DNA from: Candidatus Lustribacter telmatis
GTDB taxonomy: Bacteria > Vulcanimicrobiota > Vulcanimicrobiia > Vulcanimicrobiales > Vulcanimicrobiaceae
Assembly: GCA_003164045.1 (NCBI GenBank)
Contig: PLRU01000060.1
Coordinates: 1-64,000, forward strand
Direction of reading: 5' to 3'
Length of the DNA: 64,000 nt
Shown here: positions 57,150-64,000 of the stretch, piece by piece
Numbering within the stretch: the stretch's first letter is position 1
How the letters are laid out: every line of letters starts with the position of its first letter
Program-made: the position numbers and the translations under genes
Notes under the pieces: model-generated
Seen by the model: only the letters and a program-made list of their open reading frames with translations
Told to the model about the DNA's origin: nothing
Database searches by the model: none

Positions 57150-58288
57150 CGCGCGGCCTGCAGTACCGGCAGCCCGCCGTACTCGTGCCAAATCCGGCAG
57201 GTGCCCTCGCTCGAAACCATGCACGCGCCGACCGGATCCTGCGGCGTGCACTTCGTCTTGAACAGCGAACAGTCGACCGGACTCGCGCGGCCGATCATGA
57301 TCGTGCCGCAGATGCAACCCGCCGGTTCGAACGACGCCTTCACGGGCGAGCCCGTCGATGCAAAGCGGTAGCGGGCGTCGCACGAACGCCACTCCTCACG
57401 CAACCGGATGTTGCCCGCCGGAACTTCCGCGATTCCGCGCCAGCCGCCGCTTTCGAGTTCGAAGACCTGCCACAGGCATTCTTGCGCAGGGAGGTTTCCC
57501 TCGCGCGTAACGCAGCGCGGAAACATGTTGAACACGCGCGCGTCGCCGTCGCGGATTGCTTCGGCGGCTTTCACTAGCGCCGCGAGAACGTCGAGGGGTT
57601 CGAAGCCCGCCACCACGACCGGGATCCCATGCCGCTGTGCGAACGACTCGAAGATCGCCGATCCGGTGATCGTTGCTGCGTGACCCGCAGCGAGAAACGC
57701 CGCGATGCGTGAGTCCGGAAGCCCCGCGACGACCTCCATCGCCGGCAGCACGTACTTGTGCGCCGAGAGCACGGAGAAGTTTTCCGGGACGCCGGCAAGT
57801 AATGCCGCCGCCGTCGTGACGGCCGTCGTTTCGAAACCGCACGCAAAGAACACCACCTCGCCGGTGCTCGTGCGCGCGAGATCGACGGCCTGCGAGACGC
57901 TGTAAACGACCTCCACCGGAGCGCCTTCCGCGTGCGCGTCGGCAAGCGAACGGCCGGACCCGCGAACGCGGTACATGTCGCCGTACGTCGCAACGGTTAT
58001 CCCGGCGTCGGCCAATGCCACGGCCTCGTCGATTTCGGGCATGTCGGTGACGCACACCGGGCACCCCGGCCCCATGATGACATCGAGCCTTTCGGGCACG
58101 AGCGAGCGCAAACCAAACTTGGAGATCGCTTGTTCGTGACTGCCGCAAACGTGCATGATCGCTAAACGCTCGCTGCCCCGCGCGAGCAGCGCGTCGTCGA
58201 CGATCGCGGCGAGCGCAGCCGCGAGGCGCTTAGCGCGTTCGGGATCGCGAAACCGCAGCCGTTCGGTTCCGTCAGCGGGCGCGCTCAT
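57146..58288 (-). CDS. hypD: Hydrogenase maturation factor HypD
   Basis: IMHVCGSHEQAISKFGLRSLVP, GPGCPVCVTDMPEIDEA, FACGFETTAVTTAA. Confidence 0.97.
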   Translation of the reverse strand: MSAPADGTERLRFRDPERAKRLAAALAAIVDDALLARGSERLAIMHVCGSHEQAISKFGLRSLVPERLDVIMGPGCPVCVTDMPEIDEAVALADAGITVATYGDMYRVRGSGRSLADAHAEGAPVEVVYSVSQAVDLARTSTGEVVFFACGFETTAVTTAAALLAGVPENFSVLSAHKYVLPAMEVVAGLPDSRIAAFLAAGHAATITGSAIFESFAQRHGIPVVVAGFEPLDVLAALVKAAEAIRDGDARVFNMFPRCVTREGNLPAQECLWQVFELESGGWRGIAEVPAGNIRLREEWRSCDARYRFASTGSPVKASFEPAGCICGTIMIGRASPVDCSLFKTKCTPQDPVGACMVSSEGTCRIWHEYGGLPVLQAAR

Positions 58289-58569
58289 CGGACGGCTTCC
58301 GGCGACGCCGCGACTTCGCCGCGCACGTCTTGCGCCATCAAGTCGTCGGGCGATTCACGCAAGATTTGATCGTAGAGCTCGAGCGTCGCGCGGGCCTCCT
58401 CGGGTGGGATGCGGCGAATTGCAAAACCAACGTGGTTGAGCACGTAATCGCCGGGCGCAACCGGCGCGTCGACGATGTCCAGCAGCACCTGCTTACGGAC
58501 GCCCCAGAAATCGACCGTGGCGACATTCCCCTCGACCGAGACGACGAGACCAGGCACTCCCAGACACAT
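58285..58569 (-). CDS. hypC: Hydrogenase assembly chaperone HypC
   Basis: MCLGVPGLVVSVEGNVATVDFWGVRKQVLLDIV...PGDYVLNHVGFAI. Confidence 0.96.
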   Translation of the reverse strand: MCLGVPGLVVSVEGNVATVDFWGVRKQVLLDIVDAPVAPGDYVLNHVGFAIRRIPPEEARATLELYDQILRESPDDLMAQDVRGEVAASPEAVR

Positions 58570-60857
58570 TAACGAGCTCCTTTGAGGCGGGCCGAGACAA
58601 TCGCGGCTTGACCGTAGGCGATGCCACCGTCGTTCGCCGGGACCGCGCGGTGCCGGTGCACGGAAAATCCGGCCAGCGCGAGCGACGTGGCGACATCGCT
58701 CGCAAGCTTCTTGTTCTGAAACACGCCGCCGCTGAGGACGACGTCGTTCAGCCCGCAATCCGCGCGCAGCAGGGAGCAGACGCGGCGCACGATCGCGACG
58801 ATCGTCTCGTGAAAACGAGCTGCAATGACCCGCATGGGTGTGCGACGATCGAGATCCTCGACGATGCCGCGGATCGCCGGGAAGACGTTGATGCGACGCG
58901 GCGAACCGTCGTGAACGGCAAAATCGTACGCCGCGTGCAACGCCGGATCCGCCAGCGTTTCGAGCTCGATCGCGGCTTGGGCATCGTACGTGACGCGTTG
59001 GCACACGTCGAGCAACGCGGCCACCGCGTCAAAGAGGCGGCCGACGCTGGACGTGAGCGGAGCGGCAATGCCCCGCTCCGCTTGCATCTCGAGGACGGCA
59101 CGCTTCTCGGCAGTGAGTGCGCGAACGGGCGCAAGGCGTTCGTCCCACGCGATACCGGCGGCGCGAAGATAGGCCAGCGCCATCCGCCACGGTTCCCGGA
59201 TCGCCGCTTCGCCGCCGTACATCGGGACGTACTCGAAGTGCGCCGCACGCTCGAACGACGCATATCCGGCGAGTAGAAACTCACCGCCCCAGATGTGCCC
59301 GTCTTCGCCGTAGCCCGTTCCGTCAAAGGCGATTCCGATCACCGGTCCGGCCAAATTGCGATCGGCCATGCACGCCGCGACATGCGCGTGATGATGCTGG
59401 ATCGCCATCTGCTGGCGGTCGGGGTAGCGGCGTTCGGCAAACCGCCGCGACCAGTACTCGGGGTGAAGGTCGTAGCAGACGATCTCCGGCTCGATCTGCA
59501 TGAGCGCGCAAAGCCGTTCGATCGTCGCCTCGTACTCGCGGAAGACGTCGTACTGCAAGAGGTCGCCGACATACGAACTCAACACGGCTCGCTCGCCCGT
59601 CGCCAAACAGAACGTGCTCTTCATGTCGGCGCCGCACGCGAGCAGCGGCGGGACCGGGAACGGCAACGAAAGCGGCAACGGGGCATATCCGCGCGCGCGG
59701 CGCAGGAGCACTTCTTCGCCGGCGACGACTTGCGAAACGCTGTCGTCGATACGCGTCGCGATCGGCCGGTCGAACGTCAGAACTCCGTCAGCGATCTCGA
59801 ACAGCGTGCGAAGCGCGATGTCGTCAGCCGTAATCATGGGTCCGCCGGAGCGATTGGCACTCGTCATCACAAGCGATGCGGGAACCGGAATCCCCGCGGT
59901 CTCGTCGATGAGCAACAGATGCAAAGGCGTGTACGGCAGCATGATGCCGATCGTCGCTACGTTCGGATTGATGTGCCGGGACAAACGGCCGCTGGGACGC
60001 TGTTCGACGAGCACCACCGGATGGGCGGGCGATTCGAGCAGCGCGAGCTCCGCGGGCGTCACGCCGGCGACGTGCGAGAGTTCGATCTCGTCACGAACCA
60101 TGATCGCGAGCGGTTTATCGCCGCGCTCTTTCCAGGCGCGCAAGCGTTTGACGGCGCCATCGTCGTAGGCGTCGCAGGCGAGATGGTAGCCGCCGATGCT
60201 TTTGAGCGCGACGATCTTTCCTTCGCCCAGGAGCCGGCGCGCGCGGGCCAAGGCATGGTCTTCGAGCGCCTCCCCGCTGGGTTCGACGATTTTCAGTCGC
60301 GGGCCGCAGTTCGGACAAGCGATCGGTTCGGCATGAAAGCGCCGGCTGCCGGGATCTTTGTATTCACGCCGGCACGCCGCGCACATGGTAAACCGGCGCA
60401 TCGTCGTGCGTTCGCGGTCGTAGGGCAAGCCCTCGACGATCGAATAGCGCGGACCGCAGTTGGTGCAGTTGATGAAGGGGTGGCGATAGCGGCGGTCGGC
60501 GGGATCGTATAACTCGCGCCGGCAGTCGCCGCATAACGCCACGTCGGCCGGAATCGCCTGCGTTCCGCCGGTCGTCTCCGATGCCACGATCGTGAACGCG
60601 CTCACGTCGGTCGACGGGCGCTCGACCACGTGCAGCGCGGTAATGTGCGCGAGCGGCGGCGGGTTCGCGATCAACGCGTTGAGAAACTCGTCGATCTGTT
60701 CGCCGTCTCCTTCGATCAACGCCTCGACGCCGCTGCCGGTGTTGCGCACCCAGCCGGCGAGGCCGTAGCGGCCGGCGAGCCGGTGAACGAACGGCCGAAA
60801 CCCGACGCCTTGCACGACGCCCTCGACGACGAGATGCCGCGCGGCACGATCGATCAT
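58569..60857 (-). CDS. hypF: Carbamoyltransferase HypF
   Basis: Acylphosphatase GVVQGVGFRPFVHRLA, two CxxC-x18-CxxC zinc motifs, YrdC domain, C-terminal VVLSGGVFQNKKL. Confidence 0.97.
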   Translation of the reverse strand: MIDRAARHLVVEGVVQGVGFRPFVHRLAGRYGLAGWVRNTGSGVEALIEGDGEQIDEFLNALIANPPPLAHITALHVVERPSTDVSAFTIVASETTGGTQAIPADVALCGDCRRELYDPADRRYRHPFINCTNCGPRYSIVEGLPYDRERTTMRRFTMCAACRREYKDPGSRRFHAEPIACPNCGPRLKIVEPSGEALEDHALARARRLLGEGKIVALKSIGGYHLACDAYDDGAVKRLRAWKERGDKPLAIMVRDEIELSHVAGVTPAELALLESPAHPVVLVEQRPSGRLSRHINPNVATIGIMLPYTPLHLLLIDETAGIPVPASLVMTSANRSGGPMITADDIALRTLFEIADGVLTFDRPIATRIDDSVSQVVAGEEVLLRRARGYAPLPLSLPFPVPPLLACGADMKSTFCLATGERAVLSSYVGDLLQYDVFREYEATIERLCALMQIEPEIVCYDLHPEYWSRRFAERRYPDRQQMAIQHHHAHVAACMADRNLAGPVIGIAFDGTGYGEDGHIWGGEFLLAGYASFERAAHFEYVPMYGGEAAIREPWRMALAYLRAAGIAWDERLAPVRALTAEKRAVLEMQAERGIAAPLTSSVGRLFDAVAALLDVCQRVTYDAQAAIELETLADPALHAAYDFAVHDGSPRRINVFPAIRGIVEDLDRRTPMRVIAARFHETIVAIVRRVCSLLRADCGLNDVVLSGGVFQNKKLASDVATSLALAGFSVHRHRAVPANDGGIAYGQAAIVSARLKGAR

Positions 60858-61360
60858 AACGTGAGTACTGTAGCATGCGCGCCGGGGAGTGCTTCGGCGG
60901 CAACACCCCAGAGCGCCAACTGCGCGATCGTTTCGATTTCGGCACGATCGAGCGCAGCCCGAACCGGTGCACTGAGTTCGATCGACGGCAACATGTCCAG
61001 CGGCTCGATACCGATCGCCACGAATTCACTCGGCGTCCGGCCCAATAACGTCAACGCGGCGAGCAGATCGCAAAGGGAGGCTTCGTGCGCGGAGAGCGTG
61101 GCGCGCAGGATCGCCGGGACGTCGCGTTCGCGCAAGACGACGACCGAGCCCGGCGCCGTTCCCGTCGTCGCCGCATCGACGATCAGCAGCCGATCCGTAT
61201 CGGAGAGATACGTCACAAGGCCGAGCCCGAGCGTTCCGCCGTCGAGGATTTCGATCTCCGGTTCGAAGCGGTATCCGGCCAGCAAGCGGTGGATGAGCCA
61301 CACGCCGGCACCGTCATCGCCCAGGAGAATATTTCCGATCCCGACCACCGTCGTTTTCAC
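60854..61360 (-). CDS. Hydrogenase maturation protease (HyaD/HupD family)
   Basis: TTVVGIGNILLGDDGAGVWLIHRL, EILDGGTLGLGL, LLIVDAATTG. Confidence 0.95.
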   Translation of the reverse strand: MKTTVVGIGNILLGDDGAGVWLIHRLLAGYRFEPEIEILDGGTLGLGLVTYLSDTDRLLIVDAATTGTAPGSVVVLRERDVPAILRATLSAHEASLCDLLAALTLLGRTPSEFVAIGIEPLDMLPSIELSAPVRAALDRAEIETIAQLALWGVAAEALPGAHATVLTL

Positions 61361-62010
61361 GGGTCGCGCCGGATGGATTTATAGCCGGTGACGATGCTGC
61401 TCAAAAGTCCGCTGCGCTCTTCGGTATCCATGAGCACCGAGCTGTAGATGTGGTGGACGAGGAAACCCAGCAGCAGCCACATGATCATGTGATGCGCGAA
61501 GCGCACGTCGTTCGCCGGCAAGAGCAGAAATATCCAGCCGAAAACGACGTTCCACCAGCCGCCCCACGACATCGAGTTCAGCGCAAACCCGGTGAAGATT
61601 TCGAGACCCAGCAAACCGTAGATGCCGATGTATGCCATCGCGGCGAGCGGGTTGTGCCCGATTTCGTCGGGCGAGCGGCGCCGCAAGAACATGTACCAGA
61701 GCATCGTTTGGATCGAGCGCTTCAACCAACCCGCAGTCGCGAACGGGACGAATCCGCGCCACGACGACCATTGGTTGCCCATGAACAGCCAAGCCACGCG
61801 CCAGACGACCGCGCACAGCAGGACGATCGCCGAGACGAGATGCGTCATCCGCATGTCCAGCATGAGGAAGTTGCCGCCGCGCAGGTAGGGGTTGCCGATG
61901 TAGATGCCGGTGATGGTCAGCACGAGGATTGCGAGCGCTACGATCCAGTGCGTCAACCGAACCGGCAGCTGCCAGACGTAGATCAGTTGCCGAGACCGCG
62001 GCGCCGTCAC
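61357..62010 (-). CDS. Ni/Fe-hydrogenase b-type cytochrome subunit
   Basis: VWQLPVRLTHWIVALAILVLTITGIYIGNP, HMIMWLLLGFLVHHIYSSV; GTG start overlapping the large subunit stop. Confidence 0.93.
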   Translation of the reverse strand: MTAPRSRQLIYVWQLPVRLTHWIVALAILVLTITGIYIGNPYLRGGNFLMLDMRMTHLVSAIVLLCAVVWRVAWLFMGNQWSSWRGFVPFATAGWLKRSIQTMLWYMFLRRRSPDEIGHNPLAAMAYIGIYGLLGLEIFTGFALNSMSWGGWWNVVFGWIFLLLPANDVRFAHHMIMWLLLGFLVHHIYSSVLMDTEERSGLLSSIVTGYKSIRRDP

Positions 62011-63725
62011 CAGCCTGCGCCCCGATCGGCATCGACGTTCACGATGAGCCCGCCGCCGGGATCGAGCACGTGTACGGCGCACGCCATGCACGGATCGAAG
62101 GAATGGACGGTCCGCAAGATCTCGAGCGGACGGTTTGCGTCGACGACGGGCGTTCCGACGAGCGCGGCCTCGTATGGACCGGTCACGCCGTGCGCGTCGC
62201 GCGGGGAAGCGTTCCAGGTCGTCGGCACGACCGCTTGATAGTTCTCGATCTTTTCGTTCTTGATGCGAATCCAGTGACCGAGCGAACCGCGCGGCGCTTC
62301 GTGCGAGCCCCAGCCTTCACATTCGGCCGGCCACGTCGACGGTTCCCAACGCGATCCGTCGTGGACGCGTAGATCGCCGTGAGCGACGTTCGTCACCAGT
62401 TGATCGTGCCAGTCCAGCAACCAGTCCGCCATGAGCTGCGTCTCGAGAACGCGTGCGACGACGCGGCCGAGCGTCGACGAGAGGGCCGCCGGCGTCAGTT
62501 TGAGCGCGCCGAGTGCGCCATCGACCGTCTTCTTCACGTCGGCGCGACCGGACGCGTACGAGACGAGCAACCGCGCGAGCGGTCCCGTCTCCATCGGTTC
62601 GTCGGCGTAGCGCGGCGCTTTGAGCCACGAGTACTTGTGGTCGACGTCGAGAAACTCGAACGGCGGCTGCGGGCCGGTGTACTTCGGATCCGTCTCACCC
62701 TGCCACGGATGCAGCGCCGCGCGTTCGTTCGGGTACTCATACCACGAGCGCGTGACGTACTCGGCGATCTTGGCCTGATCGACATCGTCGACGTGCATGC
62801 TCTTCCCCGGGCGAACGATGCCGCGCGCAAAGCGGTACGCCGGTACTCCGCTCGCCGGTTCGGGGAAATCACCGTAGCTCATGTACGTTTTGTGGCCCGC
62901 CCCGTAGGTAAACCATTCGGGGTAATGTGAGGCAACGAGGACTGCATCGGGAACGTAGACTTGTTCGACGAACGTCTTGGCTCGTTCGAGCAGGCCGCGC
63001 ATTTGGTCGAAGCGTTCCATGTTGAGCGCCGCCTGGCTGTTGGGGTCGATCGGGATCGCCATTCCGCCGACGAGATACGTCTGCGGGTGCGGGTTCTTGC
63101 CGCCGAGGATGGCGTGAACGCGAACGATCTCGCGTTGCCAATCGAGCGCTTCAAGGTAGTGCGCGACCAACATCAGGTTCGCTTCGGGCGAAAGCCGGTA
63201 CGCGGGGTGACCCCAGTAGCCGTTTGCGAACAGGCTCGGTTGGCCCGAACCGACGATCGCTTTGACTTTGTCGCGAATTCCCTTGAAGTACGCCGGATTG
63301 GAATTCGGCCACGCCGAGATGCTCTGCGCAAGACGCGATGTGGCCGCAGGATCGGCCTTCGTGGCTGCGACCGCGTCGACCCAATCGAAGGCATGCAAGT
63401 GATAGAAGTGAACCACGTGGTCCTGGACGTATTGCGTACCGGCGATAATGTTGCGGATCAGCCGCGCGTTCAGCGGCGGCGTCGCCCCGACGGCGTCTTC
63501 AACCGCGCGGACCGAGGCCAGCGCGTGTACCGTCGTGCACACGCCGCAGATGCGTTGCGCGAACAGCCACGCCTCACGCGGATCGCGATTGCGCAGGACG
63601 ATTTCCATCCCGCGAAACATCGTGCTCGAACTCCACGCATCGCTGACCTTCCCGCCGTCGACCGTGGCTTCGATGCGCAAGTGCCCTTCGATGCGCGTGA
63701 TCGGATCGATTACGATGCGCGCCAT
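62007..63725 (-). CDS. [NiFe]-hydrogenase large subunit, group 1 respiratory type
   Basis: DPITRIEGHLRIE, RICGVCTTVHALASVRAVEDA, SFDPCMACAVHVLDPGG plus C-terminal extension. Confidence 0.97.
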   Translation of the reverse strand: MARIVIDPITRIEGHLRIEATVDGGKVSDAWSSSTMFRGMEIVLRNRDPREAWLFAQRICGVCTTVHALASVRAVEDAVGATPPLNARLIRNIIAGTQYVQDHVVHFYHLHAFDWVDAVAATKADPAATSRLAQSISAWPNSNPAYFKGIRDKVKAIVGSGQPSLFANGYWGHPAYRLSPEANLMLVAHYLEALDWQREIVRVHAILGGKNPHPQTYLVGGMAIPIDPNSQAALNMERFDQMRGLLERAKTFVEQVYVPDAVLVASHYPEWFTYGAGHKTYMSYGDFPEPASGVPAYRFARGIVRPGKSMHVDDVDQAKIAEYVTRSWYEYPNERAALHPWQGETDPKYTGPQPPFEFLDVDHKYSWLKAPRYADEPMETGPLARLLVSYASGRADVKKTVDGALGALKLTPAALSSTLGRVVARVLETQLMADWLLDWHDQLVTNVAHGDLRVHDGSRWEPSTWPAECEGWGSHEAPRGSLGHWIRIKNEKIENYQAVVPTTWNASPRDAHGVTGPYEAALVGTPVVDANRPLEILRTVHSFDPCMACAVHVLDPGGGLIVNVDADRGAGW

Positions 63726-64000
63726 CAGTCCTTCTCCTCATCCGACGGCACGGCCGGCTCGTCGACGGCTTCCGGTTGCAGCCGGTTGCGCACGATGCTG
63801 ATCAGGCCATGCCCGGCGAATGCGGCGGCGGTCAGCGCGACGATCCCAACGCCGATCTCGTCGGCCGTCGTCTGTACGCCGAGCCCCGGCACGCTCGGCA
63901 AACGGCGATAGAACGGCGTGTCGGCATCGAAGAAACCCGGCTCCGAGCACCCGATGCAGCCATGCCCCGCGCCGATCGGCCAATTCGTCCCGTCGTTCCA
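63725..64000 (-). CDS. [NiFe]-hydrogenase small subunit, C-terminal part, 5' end outside window
   Basis: Translated by hand: [39 protein letters not shown]... with C-terminal TM helix; not in the supplied ORF track (open to right edge). Confidence 0.93.
   Translation of the reverse strand, partial: WNDGTNWPIGAGHGCIGCSEPGFFDADTPFYRRLPSVPGLGVQTTADEIGVGIVALTAAAFAGHGLISIVRNRLQPEAVDEPAVPSDEEKD

Overview
This is a GC-rich bacterial chromosome segment with no rRNA, tRNA or CRISPR array seen. The phylum is uncertain; gene content suggests a soil-type Eremiobacterota/WPS-2-like lineage, as a low-confidence inference. It is a dense stress and energy-conservation island. From left to right it contains: the 3' end of a P-type ATPase; a SpoIIE phosphatase and a STAS protein; two OmpR/PhoB-type regulators, one with a degenerate receiver; a PAS-only protein and a SagB-like nitroreductase; two tail-to-tail Crp/Fnr paralogs; a hybrid kinase; a second SpoIIE phosphatase leading a decarboxylase-antiporter-antiporter-decarboxylase-porin operon; a glycogen phosphorylase; a third SpoIIE phosphatase leading a MacAB-like exporter; a fatty acid desaturase; a complete V/A-type ATPase operon ending in USP and hybrid kinase genes; USP, alcohol dehydrogenase and NAD(P)H oxidoreductase genes; a CHAD protein; a fused Mo-hydroxylase; a BON protein; an ABC-2 exporter; and a [NiFe]-hydrogenase structural plus hyp operon that runs off the right edge. 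The most interesting non-coding signal is a repeated promoter architecture, CTTCAY-N5-(C/G)TTCRC followed by about 10 nt and a -10-like hexamer. I find it upstream of about 10 operons in the window, including all three spoIIE copies, the V-ATPase operon, USP/CHAD, BON and both exporters. It looks like a PhoB/OmpR-type direct-repeat box and suggests an undescribed local stress regulon. There is also clear evidence of segmental duplication and decay: a ~215 bp P-type ATPase 3' remnant, and a lipoprotein 3' end fused onto spoIIE copy 2.
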